A DNA stretch of 64,000 nt from Struthidea cinerea (GCA_013397865.1 VZTI01003931.1:2193810-2257809), one strand, 5' to 3'; shown: positions 38,746 through 51,824, counted from the stretch's first letter. Made by a program: numbers and translations. Notes: generated by a model from the letters alone, not told the origin.

Positions 38746-41700
38746 CAATAAATGAAGATGACCAATTTTTTTTTTTTAACCAATAAAAAGAAAAACAGCA
38801 TCTTTTGAAAACTCTGTCCTTCATTATTCTAGGAGATAATAAGGTTGAAAAGTCTGACAAGTCCACTAATGATTCTAAAAATGCAACAAAATAAAATCAA
38901 TTATTTAGAATTAAGCACCATTTCACAAGTACTGTATCATACTTACGCTTCTAAAGCATGACTCTGACAAACTGACATCTGATCATGGTCCAACATAACT
39001 TGCTGTGTATGCCCAGAGCAAAGTGAGACAGCAAAGACACACAGGTAAACAAAGGGTATGCAACAGGTATTTAAGCCCAATTTGAGCTGGTCGAGTTAGA
39101 GCAATCACACCAGTGACTGATCACATCAGTAAGAATTCCTGAAATGACACAGTGGCCTGGAGTCTTTCCAGCCTCACTTGGGATATTTACCAAAGTACCC
39201 AAATTTAACATTGTCACCTGGAGCTCCACCTACAGACATTTATGAGAGAGCTACTCTGCCATGCATTTCTGGCTACCTACAACCCCAAGGAAAACAGACT
39301 GAACAGGGAGTCTCAGTTATTGATCCCTGTCCCAAAAGGGAGTGCAGTCTGAAAAATTCCTGGGAATTCAATTTCAAATCCTCCCATGGAAATGTTAGCA
39401 GACACTGCTCTGCATGACCCCAGTTACTCAACTACTACAGCAGAGAGCTGTGATACACAGACCCAGCTGCTGTTTCCTTGTCTCCACAGGGACTAGAAGG
39501 GTCATATCCTGGAACCATACAGAGTTTCCTATTGGATAGAAAGAGTAATAACTGGGCTGTGCACTGCCTATGCCTATCAGCTACCCTTCATTACAGTTTG
39601 ATGAGCCTTGAGTAACCTTGGGTTCCTCACAAACTCACCTTCCTCAGGATACATCCCATGCACCTTCTTGAGAGCATATACACCCCAGTCACCAAAAATA
39701 AAAATTTGAGATCCACTTCTGTGGGCTGATTCTTCCTAAACAAATTACGAATAACTCTTACTGACAATGGTGGTTTAATCCTGTTTCTAGAGTGATAATA
39801 GAGTTTCTTGAGCATATTGATCTATATTGTATTGGATTGGAGTAAGAGAGTAAGTGGTCTTGCACTTTCTCTGTGATTATGGAACAGTGCACAAAAGTAT
39901 GCTATTACTGTCCAAAATTTTATAAATTCCTTATAAAAGAGTAACATCAATATATAGCATGATATACTTGCCAAATGCAACTTTGGGGGTGGGAGGGAAG
40001 GAGGGAGAGAAGGGCAAGGTATTTATGGCATATTTCTTCCATGTGGATTGTTGAACAGCAGAATTGTATTCAAACTGCATTCAAGGGAAACTTATAATAA
40101 GAAGTACATAGAGAAAGCAGAAATATTCCTACCAAAGCTGGGAACAATGGTCATATATTTAGATACGTTTTTCTTTGCATGTATCAAATTCTCCAGGGAC
40201 ACGATTCAGCAAAATACCTCAGCATAAGATTAGCTCTGCGTACTTCAATGGGGTTATTCATGTGCTTAAAGAGAAATACAAGCTTAAGTGCTGCACTTAA
40301 GAATTACACATTTTAACAACTTTAAAATTACAGTCTTCAAATAAAACATGCCAAAACAGATTTTATAAAAATAGATCTTATAAAAATATTCCCAACTCAC
40401 CAGCAACTTTTCCCTATCACCCAAAATCCGCAGTTATCCTCACCTTATCCATTTCTAGAGAGAATCCTCACATCTGCCTCTTTGTTATACCCAGATAAAT
40501 AACCAAAACACAAATGTCCAAGACATCCTGATCTCCAGAGGAAGCACAGCAAGTTTATTTTCAAAGCTCATGTTAACTATCCTAGAGGGAAAAAAAAAGA
40601 TATTTGAAAAATATACCTAGAAAACTGCCAAGAAAGATGGTTTCTTGATCCAATAACTAAACCAAAGTTCTTCTGCAAGAGGCTATCACTGTGATCCTGA
40701 CTAATAGTCAGTAGCAGCAGCATCTTCCTGGCTTCTAGGAAGGACATGACATGAAAGACACAAGTCCAACAGATACATCACCATAAGTGTGCTCTGGCAA
40801 CGCTCCACTCCACCTAGATAAAAATCCTTGCAGGAAAATCTACCGATTTTTCTCATCTCATAGTCCCAGTTCTTTTGTCATGGATTCAGTACAATCAGAA
40901 CCCAAGCAACTCTATCTTCAAAAGAATTTGAAAACTCACAGCAAGAAATGCTTAACTCTGTTACTGTAGGCAAGTTCTTAGATTAACCATGTAGCTAAGC
41001 ACCAAGAATGCTCCTGCTAATTATGATTTCATATGCGCTCCTTAAGGCACAGGTATTTTTCTTTTCCCTACACCACAGGCATAGGATAAAAGTTCTGGTT
41101 TAAAACCATTTTTTACATTTCTCTAAAACTGAAGTAAAATCTTCCACAACTACCATCATAGTTTTTTTCTTTTCCGTCTCAGATACCACAATCAATTCTC
41201 TTGCAACACAGCTGAAGTGCAGGAAATTTAGGTCTATTTAGTATTAATGGTTTAAGAATAGAATTTCATCTCCCATCAGATTGAAACATCTGCCAATCTG
41301 CACTACTCTTCTTCAGAGCCCTAAGAAACCTAGATCTTATTAGGTTTCAGGACAGACATTTAAAACAGAGTCTAAAAGGTGAAATACACTACCACATCCC
41401 TTCAGTTCTTTTACTCTATGTGTAAATTCTATTCATCAGCAGACATGACTTGGGTAGCTCCTTGTTCACAGTAAGATACCCTGCACTAGACCAAGAACAT
41501 AAACATTGCAACAGAATAACTCTTCAATTCTTTTCAATTTTCATTTTCCAATGAAGAGCAGTTTCTCCAGTCAATCTAAGGTCATTGGAAGTAGGCTCTT
41601 GGTAAACTCCTCAGAAGCAGCCATTACGAGGGTCCACTGACCACACTGAAAACTGTAAACAGCGTTGTTACCAAAAGAACTATTACAGCAGAGAGCTGTG

Positions 41701-43619
41701 ACAGCGACTATATCCCTCCAGTGGGAAAAGGTTCTGCCACAGGTAAGTTAGGCCTCAGAAACTGCATTGTTCAAAAAATTCAGAGTTGACTAGATACGTG
41801 GGTAGAAACGCAGTGTTTGTTTGCTCACGACATACATACATTGATGAGCTTGTTTTGAGCACTTACCGTCCCAACTCTGCTACCAGTGTATTATTTATAA
41901 CTCCAGAGCATTTCCCAGTCCTTGCAGATGCCTGAAAATAAGGATGACATAAGCATAGGCAAAGAGGCAATGCCAGTAACTATGTACCAAGAGGCTCAGA
42001 AGAGCCATAATACCATTCTGGCCAATTTAAATATTCATCTTTTCCTTGTTAACATAAAGCCTCTCCATGTTCAGTTTCTCAGTTAAACAGGAGGTGAAGT
42101 GGTTTACACAGCAGTGCTTTAGTGAGATGGAATCTGATTACACTTCATCTCCCAATACACAAAAGCGTGGATTCCCAAGAGTTAATAAAAAGTGATGGTT
42201 AGAAATTACAAGAGTACTACTTCCAAAATGAACTTAAGATCAAGCACAAGAATATCTAATTACCAAATTAAAAACCTGCATTGAGAGGTATTCATTTCTC
42301 AAGCACGGATGGGTGGAAAGCCATGATTATATTTCTCATCCTTTAGCATAAGCATTTCTTACAGACCTACCTTGCACTAGTGCTTAGGAAGCTGATTATT
42401 CCTGCTTCCTTATCAAGAAACGAGGTGCCATAATGTTGGGTGCATGAGTAAAAGGATAATAGTACCCTATGGAGGCAGAGGAACTAAAATATTGATATTT
42501 CATTTTTTCATCCTACTGAGGATCTGTCATTCTTTAGATTGTTCAAATATATAAGAGAGAGAGAGAAAATTTTTTGCAATCACAAATTTATATGAGTCAG
42601 GTTTGTACACCTAAAAGCACTCAGGGTTTGACCTTGCATTTCTGAATTTTTAGGAGTCTCTATAGGACTCCAAAACAAAATTGTATTATATAAGTATATT
42701 GTATTATAATTGTATTATATATAAGCTGACAGACAGGGCTTATAATACCCTGGAGGACCTGGCTGATCTCCAGAAGCTAGGATCTCCATCCTCAAATAAA
42801 ATAGAGAATTAAGTAAAAGATGGTCGGTCTTTGTACTTAATATTCACAGCCTTTCTAGTTTCTAGCTCTGAGAACCAGTGCTGACTGTATTCATAAAAAT
42901 TTTCTCCCATCACATTAGAAGAAACCACGTACAACTTTTACTTGACAGTCCAGGTTAGGACAGTGCACATTAAGCTACAGTCACAGTAGGGTGGTGGGAC
43001 TGCAGTGAAAAGACACTGCATTTTTTCCAAGCCTGGCAGAAATATTCTATTGCTTTTGAAGGAGCATTTGAACACGGTCTTCTCCTTGTTGTTACCTAAC
43101 ATAATGAGTTAATGAAGAAAACAAGAAAATCACAAATACAAGTCACGTTTCTCTCCAGAAGAAGGATAATTGTTGCAGAAATAAGAAAATATTAGCATAA
43201 TTCAATACTAATAACTCAAATGTCAGTAATTAACAGCCCAATAAAAATTGCCTAGGATTTCCACACAAATCTTACCATCTGCCTGCAATAAAAATCATGA
43301 AGTGTATCTCTGTTTCAAATGGAAGTCACATGAAGGAGATGTAGGTAGCACCTATTCAGCAAATTAAAGAACCTTGTAAGTCAAGATAATGGGGGTATTT
43401 TCTCTAAAAAGAGGCCCATCACCTTAGAAATTCCTGGATTTATTCTCAATATTAAGAAACAGGATCCTCTCAAAAGTTGTGCGACACCATAAATACATAT
43501 AGTCTCCAAACATAATATTCAATACATGACATTGTCTAAACAAGAATAGTATGTAACAAAAAGACCCTTGAGGAAAGTAAAAAATCCTGGTAACCAGCAA
43601 AAAGATATCATGATGCAGA
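38746..43619. other. Intergenic DNA, no gene recognised
   Basis: AT-rich noncoding sequence. It holds a G-rich purine tract at 39,985-40,014 and an AT-rich tandem region (TTGTATTATA-type units) near 42,680-42,724. No gene-like frame. Confidence 0.5.
39985..40014 (+). other. G-rich purine tract, potential G-quadruplex
   Basis: GGGGGTGGGAGGGAAGGAGGG followed by AGAGAAGGG gives five runs of three or more G within 30 bases with short loops, interrupted by one T only. This meets the usual pattern for an intramolecular quadruplex or a purine triplex tract. No function is implied by the surroundings. Confidence 0.6.
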
Positions 43620-43925
43620 TAGCTTGGTCACATTCCCTATTCAGCTTGCCCATGTGGACTTGGAAACCGGCGGGAAGAGGTCAGGGACTGCCCTATGCCA
43701 GACACTAATGGTTCCAGGCAGCTTTACAATGGATCCACTGCAGGTCAAGGCTGACCCCAACAGCCAAGTTGAAACACATCCAAGAAATACAAGAAGACAT
43801 CAGCTAGAGAGAGGAGGACGAAGAGTTAGAAAAGAGTTAGAAACAAGAGAGGGAACACCAAGGTCCAAGGAGAAGGAAGGGGAAGAAGTGCTCCATGACA
43901 GATACCCCTGCAGCCCATGAAGCAC
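43620..43925 (+). repeat. Possible ERV-derived fragment
   Basis: A purine-rich, less AT-biased block with a 98-codon open frame at 43,624-43,920. Its product is rich in charged residues after residue 50. The right end ('GAAGTGCTCCATGACAGATACCCCTGCAGCCCATGAAG', 43,888-43,925) resembles a segment that I recall from the 3' region of bird endogenous retroviral elements. The resemblance is from memory and short. It could equally be unique sequence. It sits about 230 bp left of the LTR at 44.2 kb in the same orientation. Confidence 0.3.
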
Positions 43926-44189
43926 TAACTTCATAGCAAGCACTTGAAAGCCTGAAACTACACTCACAAAATACATCTCTCTCAAATTAAAGTTGATATG
44001 TAGACGCTGAAAAGCTTTGGCGGAGAAATTTTCAAGCTTTCTGCAGCATTCTGTGAGAGCTCTGTATTGCTAATGAAAGCTGTGATAAACACTGCTACAG
44101 GTTTTTTGTAAACTGGGTTTTATCTGTGCACGTGGAGTCTCTTTTTCAGAGTTGTTATGGTACACATTGAAATAATATTTTGAAATAGG

Positions 44190-44369
44190 TGTTGTGAGCT
44201 TTAGCCAATAGGACAAGGGGTGGCTGTTCGAAGAACCAATAGCTTCCTGTCATCTTTGCGAACCAAGTTATTTAAGTGGTCTTTAATCAATAAATGGGAC
44301 CCTAGCTTGCTAGATTCTACCCAGATCTGAACTTCCGTGTCGTGATTTCTCGCCGTTCTCAGTACAACA
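44190..44369 (+). mobile_element. Solo LTR of an alpha/beta-type endogenous retrovirus (ERVK-like)
   Basis: A compact LTR layout reads on the plus strand: CCAAT boxes at 44,205-44,209 and 44,236-44,240, TATTTAAG at 44,269-44,276, AATAAA at 44,289-44,294, then a U5-like stretch ending AGTACAACA at 44,361-44,369. The spacing of TATTTAAG and AATAAA, with CTAGCTTG close by, resembles alpha- and betaretroviral LTRs. A TGTTGTGAG start is at 44,190. An alternative TGTTATGG start is at 44,153. No tRNA primer site follows the right end, so it is not a 5' LTR of an intact provirus. I could not find a matching target duplication, so ends are approximate. Confidence 0.6.
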
Positions 44370-47300
44370 GCGACATTGATAAGGCCTTTATGACATTGTG
44401 TTAGATGGGCCTGTTAGATGGCAGAGGATGAGAGCAAGCATGGAAGCTGCCATACAGCTTGGATGCTGGTGCTGTCCTAGTGTGTCCAGCCTTCCACCTC
44501 TACTCCCCTTAACAGTGCCTGTGTGAGATGGAAAGGCTCCCAGGGTGAATCTTGAATACTGTACATAATGGTCGTTTAGGCATCTGTGTAGGGAACAGTT
44601 GGAAGATTTGTCCAATCTCTCACCCTTATAATTATGAAGGTCAATAATTTGGCACAAAATCCATGGCACAAAGAAGCTAAAGCAATACTGAATGAAGTCC
44701 TTTGTGCGAAACCAAAGTGCACCTGTTCTAGCTCAGAAAGGAGAAATATTGAGATTAGCATTATTACACCGGTGGATGGTATATATTTTGGATGGCAACT
44801 TTGGATGATCTCAAGCAACACCGGCTCCACGTAAAAATGAAGCACAACATCAAACAAGGTGAAAGAAGCAAGAGGCCAGGGAGGCTGTAGGCATGTGTCA
44901 GGGCAGTAGAGTTATTACATCAGCATTTTTAAGGCAATTTTGTATCTTTGTGTTTAAGACAACTTCATGCAAACCCCTGCTCCCTCCCAAGTGTCTCTAA
45001 ATGCAGAAATACAGACAGCACAAGAGGAAAAACTAGGAAAAAAATTTTAGAGGACAGAATTCACACCAGAAAACAACATGGAGGCTTTTAAAGGTTATGA
45101 CATGGCTTGTTACATTGAGGTTGTATTACTTGCTGATTGCCACGCCAAAGAGGGAGAATGAAATGGTTGAATAGCCTGTCCAATGCGCCCTGCCTTGAAC
45201 AGGCTTGGCTGCTTCGGCAGAAGTGTCTGTCCTCTGGTCCTGTTTTTACATCAGCACTTCTGCTATAGTCAAATAAGATCTTTATTTTTGTGTCATTTTT
45301 ATGTGGCTGCTTTCCTTTAGCAATTAGAAATTCATTTTAAAGAAATTAATTTGAAATACTAACTATGATTTTTATGTCTGGGAGCATGTATCAGTAATAA
45401 ACTGGGAGGATGTATCAGTAAATGGCATAGAGTATCAATAGGGATTACAATGTTCTAAGACGTATAAAGTGGAACAAATATTTAAAAGAGGAAAGCATAA
45501 GAAGTGAGTTTAGCAGTAAGGATTAGATTAATTACTGTGGGGTCCTTTTCCTCAGGACAGGATTTTAAACACTAAGATTCATTGTTTCAAAACACATATG
45601 ATAAGGAAAAAAAAAAGAACCCCAATCCAGAAATTCGACTGGATAACAACAGATCTGGGATTCAGGCACTACAGTCATTCACAAAAAGAGATTGCTGGGG
45701 TAAGAACTGAAGATGTACAGATTATATATCATAGAACATGCTGTTGCAGTTCATATGTGGACAGAAAGCAGTAAAAACCTCATAGTAACTTTACCTCAAT
45801 AAATCAGTTTTTCACTTCTGAAGCCTCTAATCATTTGATGCCACTGCAGAAGCCAAAAAAATGCAAGTCATATAAACTCAAAGTAGTCATTGCTGAGTTC
45901 TCTTCTTGACAATGATGGAGTCCTCACATCAGATCTACGTGCAAGGATGGTTTGAAATTACAGCATCCCAAAGCACCCATAAGCTCCTGTTCTGTATTGC
46001 ATAGTGTATTTTGGCACAATTTATTCCACAACAATGTGACTTAAATTCTTTTGCAATTCTAATGCAGTTATTAATGCAGGAGTTGACCAGAAAAACACCT
46101 ACAAGTAGTCTAGAAAACAGCAAGGAGACAATTAGTCCGAATTGCTAGCAAGAGAAAAGCACTAGAAACAATCTTTTGTAAAATTCTCTTTCCTCAAGGC
46201 TGCGCACATTTAGACTATAAACTCAATTATGGAAAAATACTGCGCAATACTTACAGTGGAATTTCCAGGTATGGGGAATTCTTTGCTGATATTTTACTAC
46301 ACAATCTTCTTTTTTTTTACCTACTGAATTAGTTAATGCACTGAAGTATTCTTCCATATTGCAGAAGAATTTTCCAACTTAAACAACTTGCTCAAATTTA
46401 TCAGCCAAACTAAAATCAGAATAGTTAAGCTTTTATTAATTATGGCAACAGTTTACAGACAACGTGCAAATAAAATCTTCTTCCCCGACATTCAATTGCT
46501 ACCAGAATCTACATGGAATGTTCTGGTGAGGGAGGCAATGAAGAAAAATTCAATTCAAGGATGATCAACATCCTACCAAGAAAAACTCCCACTGATTTCA
46601 ACAGGCTTTAAACAACATAAAAATAATTTTGTTTCCTCTCTGCCCCTTTGCAGTTTCCACACATCTTTTCATGATGCTGTAACAGTAGCTGGTGTTACAG
46701 CAAACAGCAGAATGCCTCTTTCTTATATTCTGCTCTCCCCTCTCACATCAACAAAATTCACCTTAATTGTAACTAAGCAGTGAGAGATCTCATATCCTTA
46801 AAATGAATATAGCTTTCACTCCACTTCCCGGAGGTTGGCTTTACCCTCCAGCTGGTTCCCTGAGCAGCTTTGCTGCTCCAACAAAACATTTTAGTAAGAC
46901 CCACTATCTATCTCTAGGTACCTAGCATCTACATGTTAAACATCACTCTTCAGATGGGCCATTTAGTGATGTCCCTGAAGAAAGTGGCCTTTTTTAAAAC
47001 TTAATTTTTGTTTTGTTGATCATCCCCAAGGCTGTACTTTCCATCTTACCAGAAGAAATAAAATGAAAATTTTGCAAAAACACTTGAGTGCAGCATTTGC
47101 CAAGAACAACCAAATTCTGGTTAAGGTGCTTGCAAACACTACAGATGACAAAACATGTTTCGAGACAGGTACTTCAGAGGTCCAAAGGTTTTAAATGTTG
47201 CACAGCACTTAGGTATGTGGGTGAGAAAATACACATGTAGAACATCGAGTACGGCATTTTTTTATTTATTTAAAGAAAGGCCCAGTGTGTGCCTCTCCCT

Positions 47301-50254
47301 CAGTTTTTTTAACAAGGGACGAAGATTTAGCAGGGCTGGCACCAGCCTGGCAGATGGAAAAGCCCCGTTTTTTCACAACAAGCAAAGGCAGGTTGATGCA
47401 AAAGACTACGCCAAGGTTGGCAAGGGAGAGCAAAAAGCAAGTCAGTGCACACAGACTGGAGTGATTCTTACCACTGTACAGGTCATGCAAAAGGCAAATT
47501 AATCAGGATAATTAAGACAGAAGAAGCAGAGGAGCAACATCAACACATTTAAACTATTGGAAAGGAAGAGGGGGAATCACCAATAGAACGCTGTAAGGTT
47601 TGAGTTTCTCCTGTTATTGAATTAAATGCCACATGAAGGCCTTGTCTAAACACACCAGTTGTGCAATTTCTACTCAAATCAATTATAAACCTCATTATAG
47701 TTACACAGGTGCAAAACTCTTTGCAGACCATCTTGTAGCACTGCCTAAGTGATTTACACATAGCCACAAAGGGTCGCAGCTGTTAAATTAAACCCATTTT
47801 ACAATTACAGTAAACTCATGTCATTTTTGTCTATGTGGAGGCTGATAGATGGTGATTTTTTTAAGTGTATTAAACTTCAGGTTCCCAAAGATAATTTCAG
47901 GAAATTGTGCTATATTTTCTCTCATTTGAACCTTTTTAAACAATGACCATCTGAGCACATAGCTGAAATGAAGCATCCTCCACCACATCAAACTATGCTC
48001 GACTGTGCTACTTTAATATTCTTCAGTTCAGGAAGTATTGTACCAGTAATTTCTAAAGCCATCCTCAAAATATCTTAATACCAAGCTTAAAAACTTGTTC
48101 AGCTGCAGGAGCACAAAGTTGGAAAGACTGTTCAAGAGACTTGTTTATTCACTTCAAACCTGAACTGCTCTTCAAATAGCTTTCTAAACTAAGGTATCTA
48201 TTCCTGTTAATAAACACCACTGAATCGCTGCTAATGAAGTTAGGTGAGAAATACGAACCATGAGTTTGTACTTCTGATTAATAAGTAATTTCCTGGATGT
48301 GTCCACCTGCAGTTTTTTCTGCAGCAACTTTGCTTGCCATTCTTTCAGCAGTACTGACACATGGTAGCTCTGTTGAGGAATGAGGAGCTCTCATTTGACA
48401 TTTTCCTACATGCAGCTCCACAGCTTTCAAGATTTTCTAGCTTGTACAACCATAATATGAATTCTGCATTTGGCATTATCCCCTGAATAATTCCATTATT
48501 AAGGAAGCTTGGAAATGAAAGATTTTTTTCTTTCCTTAAGGCATTTGGCCATTATTTTACATGCTCAGAAGAGGAAACTGATTTTCTACACACAAAACTG
48601 TTCATAATCACTATGCAAAGTCAACTCCTCAGTCACTAATGTGGACATTTTTTCAGAGTTTTGTGTTCAAAGAATGCACCACCACACACAGTGGAACAAA
48701 TCAAACCAAATTACCTTGAAACAAATCAAAGACCATAAGAGGATGGGGACGAAGTAAAAATAACATAAAATAAAAAGAGAGAAATGGAAAATATCTTTCC
48801 CTATCAACCTACTAGTGTGGGTTGAACGCAGTTTCCAGCAGGCACATTTTGCATCTCCTCTACAGAAATGTATTTTCCATTGCTGTCATGGCAGTATAGT
48901 ACCAAACCCACTGAGTTCTTCCATCTATCTGTAGGGGTCTCTTAATTTCCATCTGTGTGCCTTTGTTTGACCAATTTTATCATAAAACTATTAAGCCTTA
49001 TTTCAATTCAAACAATATATTTACAGAAACATTAATAAAAGCTTTTACCAGAACTGCTCTGAGATATTCAAGAGTACAGCCTTTTGAACAGTTTGAAAAT
49101 GAATAGGCAACAATATCATTTGTTACCAGTGACAAAGAAACACTTTACCATTAATCAGCATTCAAATAAATCACATTGCCTGGGCTTGTCTATGCCAAAA
49201 AAAATTGTCTGATCTAACTCTGACAGTACAGTCAAAATGATATAACCTCCCTGCTGCAAGTAAAAGTTACAGCACTGAAATTTAAAGTAAACACCATATA
49301 ACCTTATCCACACCATGATCTGCAATAATTTTTAAATAAATCAGATTCCAAATCAGGGAAAGTTAACATTGGTAGTAAATTACATATAAAAAAAAGCTCT
49401 GATATACACTTTTTTTTCCCCAGCTAATATGAATCATTGGTCCTTTTTGGCCCCTTAACATCTAGAAAAATGATTGGGGAGGGAAGAAAATACAAAGGTA
49501 TTCTCTCAGCGTACAACACTGCCATTTGAAACAGCTCCTCTGCTGCATCGTTAAGCCTGAACTGCTGTTACCAAAAACAGGATGCCAACTGAGAGAATGG
49601 AAATTCAGAAAAGTAGACCAGGACGGAGCCTGTAGTAAAATCAGCCACTACCTTTTAGAAAACATTTGAGAGTTGCAAATTTCTACTCGTGCTTGCTCTG
49701 CATTCACGAGCCAATTTAAAAAAATCCTTCACTTGAAATGCCAGTTGGTCAGCTCATTAAAAAAGCCTCCCTGACAACACTAGAGAAGAGGCAAATGTCT
49801 AACTTAGTCTATCTTGAACATATTATTGGCCTATTTAAACAAGAATAAGAAAGAATACAGTATTTTAAAAAGCAACAACAAACAAACCACAACCAACACA
49901 AACAAAAAATCCCCACCTAACAAAAACGTAGCCTTTTAAAAGCCAGATTCAGCAAAACTGAACCTCCAAATCTTCCGGAAGTTTTCCTAAGCCTTATTCT
50001 AAAAGAGTGTGTGAAATTAAGTCCTTCAGGAGCAACGGTGTATCAAAGCACTCAGATCAAACCACATACACACACCTGACAATACAGGCGCTCTGCTTTC
50101 AAATACAGCGACCAAGTCACAGCTGTTGGCTAATGCAGGGATTGAGGAAAATAGTTACATTCTCTACAGGCTGTTGAACAGAGCTTTCCACTAAAGGAGC
50201 AACTTCAATGGAGGGCTGCATACAGCTCAGGGGTCTGCAGCACAGGAGTGCCAT
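44370..50254. other. Intergenic DNA, no gene recognised
   Basis: AT-rich noncoding sequence. A 115-codon open frame at 47,155-47,502 has no recognisable motif. A palindromic ETS-type site CTTCCGGAAG is at 49,972-49,981. Sequence between 45,385 and 45,421 repeats a GATGTATCAGTAA-like unit twice. Confidence 0.5.
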
Positions 50255-50719
50255 GGACCTGTTGGAATGAGTCCAGAGGAGGGCCCCTGAAATCATCAGA
50301 GGGCTGCAGCACCTCTGCTATGGAGGCAGGCTAGGAGAGTTGGGGCTTTTCAGCCTGGAGAAGTCTCCAGGGAGACCTCAGAGCACATTCCTGTACCTAA
50401 AGGGGCCCTAGAAGAGAGCTGGAGAGGGAGTTTTACACAGGCAGGTAGTGACAGGACAAGGGGGAATTGCTTTAAACTGAGAAGGAGTAGGTCTAGACAG
50501 GATGTTAGGAAGAAATTCTTTACTGTGAGGTTGGTGAGCCACTGGAACAGGTTGCCCAGAGAACTTGCGGATACCCCATCCCTGGAAATGTTCAAGGCCA
50601 AGTTGGATGGGGCTCTGAGCAACCTGGTCTAGTGGAAGATGCCTCTGTTCATAGAAGGGGGTTTGGAACTAGATGATCTTTAAGGTCCCTTCCAACCCAA
50701 AACAGTCTGCGATACTGTA
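50255..50719 (+). mobile_element. CR1 LINE fragment, plus orientation, about 465 bp
   Basis: A well-preserved CR1 3' end: 'TGAGTCCAGAGGAGGGCCCC', 'CATCAGAGGGCTGCAGCACCTCTGCTATGGAGGCAGGCT', 'GAGAGTTGGGGCTTTTCAGCCTGGAGAAG', 'TAGGAAGAAATTCTTTACTGTGAGG', 'GGTTGCCCAGAGAACTTG', 'CCCTGGAAATGTTCAAGGCCAAGTTGGA' and 'TAGATGATCTTTAAGGTCCCTTCCAACCC' occur in order, with a decayed tail to 50,719. It is 5'-truncated. The open frames over it are shadows. It lies about 0.9 kb from the CpG island of STT3B. Confidence 0.95.
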
Positions 50720-51344
50720 ACAGAAAAGTTTCCACTGTGCATAAAAAGACACATACTGTTTTCTTCCTCTGCCAAACAAAATAAAACTAGAGACAACAGA
50801 CAGGATTAATTAGCATTGTATTAGTCAAGTAAGGCCCAGTATAGTGCCCATCCACATTAGTGAAATTGAACTGCAAGTCTTCAGGACCTTTGAAGAGCCA
50901 CATGTGTGCATCAAAGGGAATGCCCAGACCTCAGACAACAAACGCCAAGCTATTTAATTTCAAAACTGAAGCCCTACATAAAAGCCACAAAAAATGTTGT
51001 CTATGTGACCAGTGCAAAGAGCCACGTACTCTTTTATTCTGCCTGTGATCAGTATCATACTTTTTCTAAAAGCAGGCTGTCCCCTGCCATCTCAGGGTAG
51101 AAAAAAGGCCAGCATTTTTTCACCACTCAAACAGCATTTACTGTGCAACCTCGGAAGCCTTCAGCTTTCTTCACTTTCGCCTTTTAAACATAGGTTTCAC
51201 AAAATATTTGAGGAAGTTACAAGGCTCCCAAATAGCATTTCAATGGGAAACACTCCTAAAAGACAATAAAATAATAATAAAAAACCCAGCCAATCCCACC
51301 CCTCAAAAAAGCCAAGGTTTCCATTTGCTGATCTCTGTGCCCGA
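50720..51344. other. Intergenic DNA between two CR1 copies
   Basis: AT-rich noncoding sequence. Short plus-strand frames of 60-85 codons show no recognisable domain. Confidence 0.5.
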
Positions 51345-51503
51345 CCGAGGTGGTAGAGTCATCATCCCTGGAGGTGTTTAAGGAAAGACTGGACGTGGCT
51401 CTTACTGCCATGGTCGAATTGACATGGTGGTAGTGTTCGGCCATAGGTTGGACTCGGTGACCTCAAAGGTCTCTTCCAACCGAACTGATGCACTGATGCT
51501 GTA
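51345..51503 (+). mobile_element. CR1 LINE fragment, plus orientation, at the edge of the STT3B CpG island
   Basis: A CR1 3' end with the 'GTGGTAGAGTCATCATCCCTGGAGGTGTTTAAGG' block, 'GACTGGACGTGGCTCTTACTGCCATGGTC', 'GGTTGGACTCGGTGACCTCAAAGGTCTCTTCCAACC' and a tail made of TGATGCAC / TGATGCTG units (51,486-51,501), a changed form of the usual 8-bp tail. It is a different CR1 subtype from the copy at 50.3-50.7 kb, judged by the conserved 'GGTGTTTAAGG' and 'TGCCATGGTC' words. It ends about 200 bp left of the first promoter-like motif. Confidence 0.92.
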
Positions 51504-51706
51504 AAAGAGCTCCCAGCTGAGGCAAGTGGCACACGCAGAGCTCTCCCTGACCTTGCCCCTAGCTACCCCTGTCAACTTCATGAGGGCGAAGCTCTCCCAC
51601 ATCCTTCAGCGCAGCCACCGCAGTTTCCACCGGGACAAAGAAACATTCCTAACAAACGGAGTTACCAGCCACGCGCTCAGGGGCTCGCCGCGCCCCCGCA
51701 ACGCGG

Positions 51707-51721
51707 ACTACAGCTCCCCAG
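51707..51721 (+). promoter_or_regulatory. ZNF143/THAP11-type motif
   Basis: ACTACAGCTCCCCAG agrees with the ACTACA-N-N-TCCCAG core of the ZNF143-bound promoter element found at many vertebrate CpG-island promoters, often divergent ones. One base is inserted or changed in the C-run. Binding is inferred from sequence only. Confidence 0.6.
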
Positions 51722-51816
51722 ATTCTCCGCGCCGCGCCGCCCCAGAGCACGCCGGGAGCGGCACCACCCGCCGGCCCACACGTACCGCAGCGCCCTGGCA
51801 CGGCGCCGGGGAGGGG

Positions 51817-51824
51817 CACGTGAC
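51817..51824 (+). promoter_or_regulatory. CACGTGAC E-box
   Basis: A palindromic CACGTG core followed by AC, a form bound by bHLH-zip factors such as USF, MYC and the TFE family. It sits about 18 bases left of the first CCAAT box, a common arrangement in compact promoters. Confidence 0.55.

Noticed and set aside
47155..47502. 115-codon frame on the plus strand
   Set aside because: No motif, no neighbouring exon-like sequence, and rich in Lys/Arg from A-rich DNA. Treated as chance.
49972..49981. Palindromic ETS site CTTCCGGAAG
   Set aside because: A single short site 2.5 kb from the STT3B exon with no neighbouring motifs. Chance cannot be excluded.
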